Assembly (NCBI GenBank): GCA_026874595.1
Contig: CM049319.1
Location: 62,012,917-62,076,916, forward strand
Source: Sipunculus nudus
Lineage: Eukaryota; Annelida; Sipuncula; Golfingiida; Sipunculidae
Reading direction: 5' to 3'
Length of the DNA: 64,000 nt
In this document: positions 1-10,872 of the stretch, one piece after another
How positions within the stretch are numbered: position 1 is the stretch's first letter
How the letters are laid out: every line of letters begins with the position of its first letter
Made by a program: the position numbers and the translations under genes
Notes under the pieces: model-generated
The model's database searches: none
The model's input: only the letters and a program-made list of their open reading frames with translations
Told to the model about the DNA's origin: nothing

Positions 1-414
1 TGACAGGTAATGATTATTTAACTTCATTCAGATACTGACTCAAACCCTTCCAGATAGTTGTGTCTCTTTGGATATGAGTTTACCTTACACACTGGATTAG
101 GTCACTGGTCATGCCCACATGTCCAATTAGTGATCTGCAAACCTAATCAGAGTCAATTAGCACCTGGTTACCACTACAGTGTGAGGGGTCAGTCTCCAGG
201 GGTGAGCTCCTGAATTAATTAACGGCCTGAATCATGTGATATTGTGTGGCTCTACATGACTGACATTCAAAATGATGTTTGCCATTGTTTGGCAGGACTT
301 TTGATTAGTTCATCAAAATTATTTAATTATTTAGAGCTGGAATATATATAGCTTGGTGAATCTGTGTGAGTAGCACAGTAAACCAAGCTTGAACCAGTAT
401 TAGCAGTGGCCATC

Positions 415-431
415 GGGGGGGGGGGGGGGGG
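415..431 (+). repeat. Poly-G tract (17 G)
   Basis: This is an uninterrupted run of 17 G. It is one of about ten long G or C runs in the window. Confidence 0.95.
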
Positions 432-1288
432 CCTGGACTGCTCTGTCAAATTTGAGACCTCAAAGAATTGGATGGTACATGCAAAAAAATAATAATTGCA
501 ATTAATTGATTCAGGAGTTAATAATCAATCATAATTTAATTGAGTTCTTGCAATTATGTGCATTGATTCTTCAGTGCATTGTAACACCCTTACCAAAACT
601 TAAAACGTGTCTGCACTCACTTAATTTGCCCATATTCCCAGGTTCATTTGTGCACAAGTGACTGTACATTTGTAAATATATCTTGATGTCGATGATGTTT
701 CTGAATCCGGATCAGGTACTGAATCCACACCAAAATGTAGTGGATTCTTCTTTGACTCATTCCCAGAATGCCATGAACATTCTATAAGATTTCATTCATG
801 ATTGTATGAGTTATGTTGTGAACAATAACACACACACAAACACACAAACAGGGATGAACACATTCCCTCCTTGTGGAGGCAACAAATGTGGAGTTTAAAA
901 AAGGTTTATTCAAACGAATATGGGCTTCTTTGGTCTGTAGGTAGATCAAAAGAATCAGAGTTAGGAGGTAGTGAGTTTGAACCTCAGTGTTGGAATGATG
1001 TTTAAATTTCACTGTCAGCCCTGCCCAGGGTGAGAACTTTACACTTGGCTCAATGGGAAGGCTGTGCCCTATGGCTTGTGTCTCACCTACAAGCAAGTGT
1101 GAATTTTAGAAATTCTGTGTTGTTGCTCTGTTGCAGTCCAAATTTGAATGCAGATCTGCAGATGTATGTACTTAGGTAAAGCCAGAATTGTTAAGAAAAA
1201 AAATGGAGGTCGTTACCTCCGGCAAAAAAAATAAAAAGGTTTAGTCTTTATAATGCGTGATGAAGAAAGATGTGGTTAAGGTTTATTA

Positions 1289-1300
1289 GGGGGGGGGGGG
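1289..1300 (+). repeat. Poly-G tract (12 G)
   Basis: This is an uninterrupted run of 12 G following TTTATTA. Confidence 0.95.
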
Positions 1301-1849
1301 CTCCAGCATTCCAGCCTATAACATTGTTTTACTTCCTGATGGAGATATCCCAAGATGCTGTCCATTATCGCGATGGTATTAATATACACTTACAGTGTTT
1401 TCCATTGTGGTTATCAGGTCATATAACCTTGGCTAGAAAAAAATGATCTGTGGTTAACTGGTAAAAACAGTGTTGAGAGCCTACCTAGTTGATAAAAGAT
1501 AACATATGCCATATGCTGATAAATTAATTTATCATCATGAAACCACAATTTGTTCTTTTTTTATCAGAGAGGATGCTATGTGTGCTACTGCCCACTGTGT
1601 ATAAAAGGGGCCTATTCTATCTGATGTTCGTTAAATAAAGGTAATCCCTTAATCCTTTTTATGAAAATAAGCCAAAATATGTCGATCCAAATGGACACAG
1701 GCTGTTTTGTGCGTATATCCACATGTTTTAACATGTGGGGACCCACCAAAGATTGTGTACTGTAATCCAAACACATTGTACATTGTTATCTCTCAGCAAA
1801 TCAGACATACCAGAATTTTTGCAAATATTTTAAGTGAATTTCATTTTCC

Positions 1850-1950
1850 AAGTGAATCACCTACATTCTACGAATAAAACAGGTGAATCATCTACATTCT
1901 ACAAATTAAACAGGTGAATCACCTACATTCTACAAATAAAACAGGTGAAT
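1850..1950 (+). repeat. 31-bp tandem repeat, about 3.3 copies
   Basis: The unit begins AGGTGAATCACCTACATTCT and recurs at 1850, 1881, 1912 and 1943 with few changes. AGGTGAATCACCT within each unit is nearly self-complementary. Confidence 0.9.
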
Positions 1951-3145
1951 AGCTGGCTTTAAGAACATTCAGATTTAATCAGCCTTTCCTGATTTGTTAT
2001 TATCTGGTCATGATATGGTCAATATGTAAGATTTTTATACAGTGAATCTAGAATTAAACAGATTGGGGCATTTTCCTGTTTGCTGGATGAAAGGGATACA
2101 GTTGGTTGACTGCTGGGCAGACAGACATTGTATGAAGATTATGTGTGACTTATGTGGATTTGTACACCTTTGTGCTGGTGAGTAATAGCCTCCCTAATAC
2201 TTTGAATTAAAATGATTTTGCTTCAAGAACAGACATTTTGTTCTTATTCTAGATCTCAACTATGGCTGATTTTCAAAAACTGGCCTTTGGGCTCAGTTTT
2301 AATCATAGGTGACAGATTCGCATCTGATATATCTATTTGTCCCCCATACCAAAATGTGGTTGCATTATCCTCAGACTATTTCCCAATACACTCAGTTGCT
2401 GGCAAATATATAGTTACAAATATATAGTTTCCTGTGTGAATTTCATTGTGTTATCATAATTGTCATACTTCTGTTTATACATGTATAGAAAACAGACCCA
2501 TGAGGGTGCTAAATTTGATGGAATACCATTGTTTTCAAAGGTTACCTGCATAATTACCAGAGTTACAAATATCATTACCATGGTTACTAGCATCAGAATT
2601 CATCCTCAGTGATGCAATTAACATAAAAAACTACTGGATATGGTTGTAGCTTTTTATGTCTTACACATTCAACTGATACACCATGATTTATTATTGCATT
2701 TGTATTCTGTAAAAATGGTTTTTCTTTCCCTGTATTTTCTAAAATGTTAAAAGTTTGGGTTTTGTACTCCTACGTAAGTGACAGTACGTCATGGTGTTAT
2801 AAATATTGGTCTGTATAATATAGAATATTAATGAAAATGTCAAGCAATGTGACAGAGATTAAATACGTATAGTCCTGTATCAGCATTGACTCAGGCAGGA
2901 TTTCCTTTCCTTTGTCACAGACTATAATAGTGGGTTCTCCATAGAATGATTGGACAAGACTATTGGATTATCATGCACCATCTGGTTATATCTGTCTCCA
3001 CCTGGTTATCACAGCATATTGATTTATATTCATCTTGGCCTCTGGCAGTGTGAATTGTCAGGCGGTGCAGGATCCAACAAGTGTCTCATATTCTGTCTCA
3101 TATACACAGGCGAGGAGGGATGCCCATCATGTTTTAGTGATTAAC
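1951..3145. other. AT-rich noncoding DNA
   Basis: I see no gene or repeat here. Short frames near 2212 and 2950 carry no recognisable motif. Confidence 0.5.
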
Positions 3146-3351
3146 CTCCACAAGAGGATTATGTTTTCATCCTTGTCACTTCCAAGGAAGGTTATGTTCT
3201 TCCCTGCGTTTAATTCCACCAAGGAGGGTTATGGTTTCACATGTGTTTATTACCATCAAGGAGGTTCATGTTTTCACATGTGTTTATTACCATCAAGGAG
3301 GTTCATGTTTTCACATGTGTTTATTACCATCAAGGAGGGTTATGTTTTCAG
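3146..3351 (+). repeat. 37-bp tandem repeat, decaying to the left
   Basis: Three near-identical 37-bp units contain CACATGTGTTTATTACCATC (starts 3238, 3275, 3312). To their left are more diverged units that keep AAGGAGGGTTATG and AAGGAAGGTTATG, giving about five to six units in all. Two overlapping open frames here exist only because the unit is free of stops. Confidence 0.85.
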
Positions 3352-4165
3352 GGATCTAAATACCCTGATGATTGCCCACTCACCATTGTAAGTTCAAAGT
3401 TGTTATCATTTCAAAAGCATTTACTTAGGACACAACTCACAAGATGTCAAGGCCTCCTTCAGTTTCATAATGAATTTTGTCTTTAAAAATAGTTACTTTA
3501 GTTTATGACCTTAAGCCACAAAATGCAAGCATTTCATACATAATATTCAAAGCATTTTGTCTCACTATCTTATCACAAGCATGAATGTTTGACCATGTTG
3601 GAGGTGTTGGCTCTCTATCAAAGACCCTCTTGTTGCAGTTGAAACTTTTATTTACTACTGGGTTTGCTTTATAAATTTTGTTTATGATTTCTTTATGAAG
3701 ATTGTATGGTACAAGGTATCTGTATTTACACTGGATGCCACTTTGAGATCAGCTTGCTTGTCCTGGGGAGCCAGGTTTATTCTCTATATACAAAATGATG
3801 CATCATGCAGTCCTTGATAAACAAGTAGTCAGATGAAGTCTGAACTGTAAACATTGACACTACAGCTGGCATTCTATAGTCAGTGAGTTTCATTTTCAGT
3901 TTCATTCTTATTACTGCTTCAGCAGAGTTAATCTGTTTACCTATGGTCCAGTGGTGCATATAGTATTTATGTTTGCTGAGTTCTAAGTTTGGTGACGCTT
4001 AAGAGACTTCTTTCCTGTTCAGTGAAACCCTTGTTGTGCCATAAGGGACAAACCTTAAAACTCCAACAGACTCTAGGCCCTAGAGGCTAGGGTGCTTAGT
4101 GACAAATACATTGTTGATTAAACTTAAAAATCCAAACAGCTTGTCTGCTTAAACCATATATGTGT
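3352..4165. other. AT-rich noncoding DNA
   Basis: No gene, RNA or transposon end is recognised. Confidence 0.5.
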
Positions 4166-4185
4166 CTATATATATAAATATATAT

Positions 4186-4273
<88 letters not shown>

Positions 4274-4274
4274 G
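4166..4274. repeat. (TA)n microsatellite
   Basis: About 109 bp of alternating TA with a few AAATA interruptions at the left end. The 60-76 codon frames across it are low complexity (YIYIYI) and not genes. It abuts the MITE at 4278. Confidence 0.95.
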
Positions 4275-4277
4275 GCA

Positions 4278-4442
4278 CAGTAGAACCTTTCTGAAAGACC
4301 ACTTATCATTAAGACCACCCCTGAATGAAACAAAATCATTCACATTGGTTAAAATGACCTGTGTAATAGTAATAACACCTTTTATGATTTAAGACCACTT
4401 TTAACTAGTCCCACAGATGGTCTTTTTTTACAGGTTTCACTG
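4278..4442. mobile_element. Pogo/Tigger-like MITE, 165 bp
   Basis: The ends are CAGTAGAACCTTTCTGAAAG and TTTTTACAGGTTTCACTG, inverted repeats of each other with mismatches, followed by TA at 4443. The body has alternating AAGACCAC motifs shared with copies at 5692, 24909 and 59870. There is no coding capacity. It lies next to the TA microsatellite, consistent with TA target preference. Confidence 0.75.
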
Positions 4443-4904
4443 TATATATACACACAAACAAATAGATGCACACACACTGACAGAAATGCCGACAAAACAC
4501 CTGGTAGATGTGGTTGAAAGTCTAATGGTCATTGGGTGGTATTAAACATTGGAATCCCACAATTATGGACACCAATTGGCACTGCTTCCTTGTCCATGAT
4601 ATTGTACATATTTAACAGAGATTATAGCTCTCCAGTCATTGTATCAGGGGACCAACTTATGTCAGTAATTGAGAGCATGTTCCTTGCAAAAGAGAAGTTT
4701 TCCTTTGAATCCTGTATATTGTACAATGGCTACATGTTTTGCCTTGGCCTTGGTTTGTGCTCTTCTGAGTACCAGTTAGTACCCTGTCCCCTTGGTGCAG
4801 CCAGGCTTTCAGGCAATCAGTGCAGTGAGGGTCTTGATAATTACTGAAAAGTACTGAAAGTACTGAACATTATACAGAAATGTAGTGAAATGTGTACTGA
4901 AAAG

Positions 4905-5030
4905 TACCGAAAAATATATTTGGGACACTTTCTGGTAATTTCCAGTACATTTTTGTATTTTGTGGTGTACTTTTTGTCTTTTCTGTACTTAAAAGTATAC
5001 CAGAAAGTGTCGCAAATGTACTTTACAAAC
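4905..5030. repeat. Long imperfect inverted repeat (hairpin-forming)
   Basis: The arms contain a perfect 14-bp inverted pair, GACACTTTCTGGTA (4924-4937) and TACCAGAAAGTGTC (4998-5011), with further partial pairing outwards and inwards around GTACATTTTTG. The preceding bases repeat GTACTGAAA several times (4847-4910). It may be a foldback MITE; no target duplication was identified. Confidence 0.7.
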
Positions 5031-5691
5031 TTTTAATGTCATGGACTATTGAATTATTAAATAAAAATACTGAGAAATACAGAAAAAAATACCAAAAAAA
5101 TCTTGTGACTGAAATGTGTTCTTTCGTAAAAAAAAAAACTTACGTTGCCTTTAACAATGTGAGGTTAGTATTATTTTGATTAACTTTATAGAAGCAAGGC
5201 TTAATTATCTATTTTCACCTTCTTAAAAAGTGCCTAAAATATTTGACACATGGTTCATCAAGCTGTGCATGCAGGTATTACTGTTAGCAATGACTCAGTT
5301 GATCACCAACAGCCGATGTTCTGTCTTTGTTCTCTGTCTCTTTTTTTATCACCTTTTTATTCTTATCTTCCATTTCTCTCTCTTAGCAAGATGAGATTTC
5401 TGTGATAACAACAGTATGTGTCATGGCATGTTTTGATAGAAAAGGAACCAAATATCTCAGGTGACTGTCATAAATATTTAAGTGCACATTAGTTGACGCT
5501 GTGTCATGCTGTTTACAGGGATAGTGCGCAGTGATTGTTGTTATGCATTATTATCTCGACATGCTTGAGTGATCAGTGACAATACTGAGAAAGAAGTATA
5601 TTTGCAATAGGATGATCATGAATATATGAAAAGTGTATTTGCAGGAGGAATACAGTGCTGTCAGTGTTATTGAATATACAGAGTTAAAATA
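5031..5691. other. AT-rich noncoding DNA
   Basis: Nothing recognised. Confidence 0.5.
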
Positions 5692-5765
5692 CAGTCAAAC
5701 CTGTAATTGTGACCACCTTTATGATATGGACACTATGTTATTATGACCACTTATCAGTTTTCCTC
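5692..5765. mobile_element. Half copy of the pogo-like MITE
   Basis: It starts CAGTCAAACCTGTAATTGTG and continues with the family's GACCACC and GACCACTTATCAG motifs; the right half is missing. Confidence 0.5.
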
Positions 5766-6064
5766 ATCAGATTACATGCTCACTTACAGGCCAGCACATA
5801 CTATCCTTGAATAATATTCAGTGCATATTCTGTCTAATCCAGGTTGGAAAATTCTTCTGAATTTCAAAATTTGAAATGTAATTTTCAAAATCCCTCAAAC
5901 TATTAAAGTCAGCTATTCACCTGCCTTTTCTATAGTAATTGGTAAATGTAGTTTTAATGGCTCTATGACAGATACATAAACAAGCTTGTTTATATCCAAG
6001 TCATAGTAAACACAGCAGGTTGGACAAACTGGTTAACCTAGGTGTTTGGTTGCATATATGCAGA

Positions 6065-6075
6065 AGTTGAAAGGT
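6065..6075 (+). repeat. Target-site duplication, left
   Basis: AGTTGAAAGGT is repeated exactly at 6385-6395, flanking the SINE. Confidence 0.85.
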
Positions 6076-6384
6076 AAAAAAAAAGGTAAAGTCTGCTGGG
6101 CTTTTACACCCGAGCCTAATGGCTCATCAGGCCGGAGCTTGTCCCCGTTTCGGTAGCATGAAGCGACTTAGGAGTTAAACTCCTCTTGGATGGGACGCTA
6201 GTCCATTGCAGGTTACCTTTCAAGTATTTACTGGTACCCATTTCTACTGCTGGGTGGACAGAGGCACACTAGCGTTTGGGACCTTGCCGAAGGGTCTTGG
6301 CACGGTAGGGGTCTGACCGGGAATCAAACTCGCGACCTCTTGATCAGAATCCCGGCACCTTAACCATTACACCACCACCCCCAC
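6076..6384 (-). mobile_element. tRNA-derived SINE, complete, about 309 bp
   Basis: On the minus strand the element starts at 6384 with a tRNA-like head. It has an A-box-like TGGTGTAATGGTTAAGGTGC and a B-box-like GAGTTTGATTCC, bounded by GGGG...CCCC acceptor-like arms. A GC-rich body follows, then an oligo-T tail next to the left target duplication. Exact 11-bp duplications flank it (6065-6075 and 6385-6395). Transcription would be by RNA polymerase III from the internal boxes. The body resembles SINEs widespread in molluscs; the family name is not assigned. Confidence 0.88.
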
Positions 6385-6395
6385 AGTTGAAAGGT
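6385..6395 (+). repeat. Target-site duplication, right
   Basis: AGTTGAAAGGT matches 6065-6075 exactly. Confidence 0.85.
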
Positions 6396-6671
6396 TACCA
6401 GTGCAAAAATGCATTTTTCAACACTGGTTCTTCTGAATTTCTACAAATGTCCTTGTTGGATGTGTTTAAAATATTTTGGCGGGCCCCTACATTTTATAAA
6501 TACATGGATATACAAAAAACAGCCTGTGTGCAGTGGGGTCTGTGTTTTATGGCCTATTTTATTATGAAAGGTTTCAAGAATCATCCTAAATTGACATATG
6601 TCAGATATCAGATAGGCCCCTTTAATGATTGTTTAAGAAAACATGGCAGACAACTTACTGTCAGATATAAG

Positions 6672-7105
6672 CTGGGTTGGGGTTAAATACAGTGAGCCAA
6701 ATATATGCAAATATAAATATGATATCTGGTCTTCTCCTAATACAAATATTAGTGAGTGATAAATACAAATACAGAACATCAAATACAAATATGCAAATGT
6801 AGGATGTACAGATATTATTAATTGTACATCTGTGATGGCAAACATCCGGGAGAAGTGAAAAACTTGACTTGATGCTGTCTTTTTGGTTGTTCAGACTTTA
6901 GGTAGTAGTTAAATTTAAAACTTATGGCAGATATGAATATGTCTTTATTTATAAGTATTTGTACAGTATTTGATCAAATACATCAAATATTGAGATCAAA
7001 TACAAATTTTATCATTTTGCACAACACAAATACAAATGTTTATACATATACATACATTACCTGTATTTAAATACAAATACAACTAAGTATTTGACCCCAA
7101 CCCTG
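6672..7105. mobile_element. hAT-like MITE, 434 bp
   Basis: The ends are CTGGGTTGGGGTTAAATAC and GTATTTGACCCCAACCCTG, inverted repeats of about 18 bp with three mismatches. They are flanked by GATATAAG (6664-6671) and GATATAAT (7106-7113), an 8-bp target duplication with one change. An 8-bp duplication and CAGGG-type ends fit the hAT superfamily. The interior is rich in AAATACAAATA repeats and has no transposase frame. Confidence 0.82.
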
Positions 7106-7113
7106 GATATAAT

Positions 7114-8584
7114 AAGTGTAAAAGACAAAGTATGGTTTAAGGTTGAGGTTCACATGTAAAGGAACATAGAACACATTTTTACTGTTACATGATGTTTGGT
7201 TGACTGTTCTTCATACTTGGTATTTATCAACAATTCAGAGATCCACTCACATCAATACTTCTGGATAACATATGAATTGTAATTGTCTTACATGAGGTGT
7301 GTGAGCAGTATTTGAGAGGTCAGCTATCAGCAAGTATAGCTGTTAGATACATGTACTTTCCAGATGTGTGACTTACATATGTGCCATTCACATCAATAGT
7401 TGACAAACAAGATGTGATGCATGTTATGAATTCATGATGTGCAGTTATCAGTAGGACTACACTGTGCAAAGACAGCCACAAGGTGTCTAAATGATAGGTA
7501 TCACTGATAATAAAATGATTCTGTAACTGATTTGGACCTGTAACTGAATAAATACTCTAGAAGCAATTTGCCTGTTGTGCCAGATTATTTTATATACACA
7601 GATAAATTTATATACATAGGGTATAATATACATGTGTGTATTCCAGCTGCAAATATCCTTAAACATTATGTAAGATAACACTAAAATGATTGTTACAACC
7701 TGGAAAATCAAACAGACCTTGGAATACTGTATATTTACAGGAAAGTAGCTGATTGAAGGAATTGCTTCTTGATTATTTATTTTAACAAAATTTTATTCAG
7801 GGTCTGTATATTCTTATAACTGTGTAAGAATTCATTATCCCTTTTAATCCCCTTTTAATTGAGTTTTTAGATAAATTAGTATTTTAATAATATTTAATTA
7901 ATTATTTATGTTATAAATTGTATGGTTAACATTTATTATTAATCAGTGAGACCTCTCAATAATTTCAGTAAGTAAATACTTTAAAGTAAAGGAAATTTAT
8001 ATCAGGTATTTTAACAAATGACTGGATAAATCAGTATATTCGGTAAAGTATTGTCAAGGGAATTTACAAATTAAAAAAAAAAATGTCATGTTAGGTTACC
8101 CAAAAATATGTCTTTAAAGTGATGTTTTATTAAATGTCCTCCGAACAGGTTCGGGGAAAACACTAACTCTGATTGCCGCAAAATTCAGATGGCAAAGTCC
8201 TTGAAAATATATTTGAAAAAAAAATCGAAGTATCATGTTTTTTTTACAGGAAAATCTTGTAAATATAAAAAATAAATTTAGGAATTTTGAGAATTTATAT
8301 GTTTCTTAAGCTCATTCATTAGGTCAGGATGTTTACCTCGCTCCTTTCGATCTCAGGGGCTGTCTGGACTTAGTTCACACCTTCTCCAGGCCCAGTCTGA
8401 CCTTTGACCCACAGCTGGTGTCAGGAGACCTTGAGAGCCTGAGGCAGTGACCTTGCTGGCTCACCTGCCAGGATCACTCATTGTGATCTGCCAGGATCCT
8501 ACCTGGGCCTGCTGCAGGTGCTGCTCCAGCACTGCTGAAGCTGCAGTACAGCACTCAGAGAGAGCATACCTCTGCCAATATGTA
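7114..8584. other. AT-rich noncoding DNA
   Basis: No gene recognised. The segment 8330-8530 is more GC-rich (CCAGGATC, CTGCTGCAGGTGCTG), but its frames do not match a known protein. Confidence 0.45.
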
Positions 8585-8850
8585 TTATATAAGGTATATC
8601 TCAAATTTAATCACTTGCCAATGAAAGATTTATCTTCAATTTAACCACTCTTACAAATGTCATAACAATCTTCAGTTTATCTCAGATTTAATATCTTTCT
8701 CCAGTTTATTTATGATATCAAAACTTATCACTTTCTCAAATTTAATCAATATATACCAAATTTAATCACTGTCTCCTAATGGATCAGTATCTCTAATGTA
8801 ATCCATTTCACTAATGTAATCACTTTCACTAATTTTATCACTCATCCTAA
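8585..8850 (+). repeat. Degenerate short tandem repeat (TTTAATCACTTTCTC-like)
   Basis: Motifs such as AAATTTAATCACTT, AGATTTAATATCTTTCTCC and CTAATGTAATCACTTTCAC recur about every 18-30 bp. It appears to be an old, diverged minisatellite. Confidence 0.6.
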
Positions 8851-9183
8851 AACCTGAACCCACCTGTCTCATTATTAGCTTTCTTCACCAGTTGACAATC
8901 CAGTAACAATTCTTTTTCAGAGATAAATGTACAAAGTGATCAGTCCAAAATCCACACCTTGATCAGGTTTACTCAAAGTTTTTTTTATGTTTCAAGGTGC
9001 ATATCCATACAGTTCATTGTAATCCATCTTTAGATTTTATGCATAGCTTGTACATTGACAAGTAGGCAGCCAAATATTGCTGATTTAACATGGATGAGAA
9101 CACAAACTTAACCTTAGGAGGTACAAAAGGTTATTCAGTTGTAACAGTAAATTATTCATACTTATCCCCCTTGTCTCCCCCTT

Positions 9184-9197
9184 CCCCCCCCCCCCCC
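9184..9197 (+). repeat. Poly-C tract followed by CA repeat
   Basis: C14 followed by ACACACACA. Confidence 0.9.
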
Positions 9198-9269
9198 ACA
9201 CACACATGCTATCACCCTTATACTATCATGATCATCAACTAAGAATCAGTAAGAAATGCTATTTTCTGG

Positions 9270-9560
9270 TTTGCAGGATCATTTATTATTGGTGTTTACA
9301 AGCAGTATTTTCACTAATAACATGCCCTGTACTTCCAACTGGCCATCTGCCTAACATTACAAGGAGTCAATTTATGTTTCAGGGATCATTTGTTATTAAA
9401 CATTCCAAGCACCAATATTGCTTATAATATGTTCTCTGCTGCCGTCCAGCCAGATGCCAAGAATTGCATGCCAATACATCACTTTTTCTATCACAGGGAT
9501 CATTTGTTGTTAGAAATCTAATCAGTTGTAATATTCTGTTTGCAGTAACTAGGCTAGTTG
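9270..9560 (+). repeat. Diverged repeat of about 110 bp, three copies
   Basis: CAGGATCATTTATTATTGG (about 9275), CAGGGATCATTTGTTATTA (about 9380) and CAGGGATCATTTGTTGTTA (about 9495) start three related segments that share ATGCC and CCAGCCAGATGCC-like middles. The copies are strongly diverged. Confidence 0.55.
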
Positions 9561-10744
9561 CCTGCAATTGAAAGACAAGTTTGACTGTCAAAGATGACCA
9601 TTTTGTTTAATTTAAGAAAATTGGCATTTATTCCATAAAAAATTTCCATTCCATCAGGACCTTTGTCTTATTGGAATTGATTTTGTACACACTGCAATTG
9701 CAAGTGTGTGTATGTGTGCTTTTTGTTTTTGTTTTTATAGCATATTTGTTTACATCAGGATGTATAACGTGACCATATGGTCATCTTTGGAAGGTGAGTC
9801 ATTACATCACAGAGGACAATTACATCACTCCATGTATCCTTTCCCTGTAAGTTGTCAGTAGATCAACATACAGCATAGAAGACCATGATTGTTGATTAAA
9901 GTCAGGGGCAGTAAAATCACATTGTCAGGTGACGTCATTATATTTTTAATCAAAAAGTTCCCAGTAATAACAAGTTAATTAACTTATAAGAGCACCACCT
10001 TTGAATGCTATATTCCAGGCATGGTTTGTGTCCTCATATTAGATGCTTTTTTAATCCCCATTAAAATGACTGTAAACTGAAAAGTACCTGTATTCAATAT
10101 GAAACAGGGCTTACAGCATTACTTTGATGCTGAGTTTGTGTAACCTGAGCTTCTGGCTGGCTCGCATTCATTAATGGTATACTTAAGCCAGCTTGTTGAG
10201 TTCTCTGTTGGTGATTTACACATGGGGCTCACACTGAAAGGTCAGGTTTTATTTGAACAAGTGCACCAGCTTTGATTAAGATGTTGCAGAGTAACTATAA
10301 TACTATACTCTATTTCACTACCCTTGTACATATGTTTTTTGCAATACTTTTGTAAAATTTTTGCCCTTAAGCTGATCTTTTAATATCCTCAAAGAGAAAC
10401 GTAGTGATTTCTGGAAAGCAGGGTAATTTTTTTCTTCCATGAAAAAATTTCATATCATACATTTAAAATAAAGAGGTAAAACATATTGTTTTAATTGTAT
10501 CCACCAAAATGCCAAAAATACTACCTGTATTCTAGTTCATAAAGGGCCTACGCTGACTATCTCCAGCTGATTTTTTTTTTTTTTTTTTTTTTAAATAGAG
10601 GATAGGTCCAGGACCTGTTGGTGGCAATGTCTGTTGAATGAGGATTAAGCTAAATACTTGTGATAAGAATTATATGATATTATTAAGCCTTCTGGTTTAC
10701 AGGTTTTATATGCACGGGTTTAGTCATAACTTTTTTTTAAGACA
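9561..10744. other. AT-rich noncoding DNA
   Basis: Nothing recognised apart from a T22-class poly-T run near 10571-10592. Confidence 0.5.
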
Positions 10745-10872
10745 TTAGAGCGAATCTGTGAGGTTCTATAATGAGATTTCACCATCGTGCCATTGAGGCA
10801 CCGGCAGGGTTCAACTGGGGACCTCCAGCTCTGAAGTCTAATGCCTGAATCACAAGGCTACGTCCTCCCCCC
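10745..10872 (-). mobile_element. tRNA-derived SINE (short or truncated)
   Basis: The minus strand from about 10872 reads a tRNA-like head with GTAGCCTTGTGATTCAGGC (A-box region) and CCCCAGTTGAACCCTGCC (B-box region). A short body runs to about 10745, where an A-rich tail (TTAAAAAAAAG on the minus strand) follows. No clear target duplication was found. It belongs to a different family from the SINE at 6076. Confidence 0.65.

Larger units (their letters stand above)
1..1849. other. AT-rich noncoding DNA with two poly-G runs
   Basis: No exon, RNA gene or transposon end is recognised. It contains G17 at 415-431 and G12 at 1289-1300, plus a short CA-rich stretch near 822-850. The 104-codon minus-strand frame at 782-1096 is composed partly of the CA repeat and has no domain features. 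Confidence 0.6.

Noticed and set aside
3035-3486. Overlapping frames of 118 and 81 codons
   Set aside because: The 37-bp tandem repeat is free of stops, so the frames are by-products of the repeat.
4149-4392. Open frames across the TA repeat on both strands
   Set aside because: Translation is YIYIYI low complexity produced by the microsatellite; no start, domain or splice context.
6300-6384. Possible functional minus-strand tRNA gene
   Set aside because: It is the head of a SINE with target duplications; the body continues beyond the tRNA-like part.
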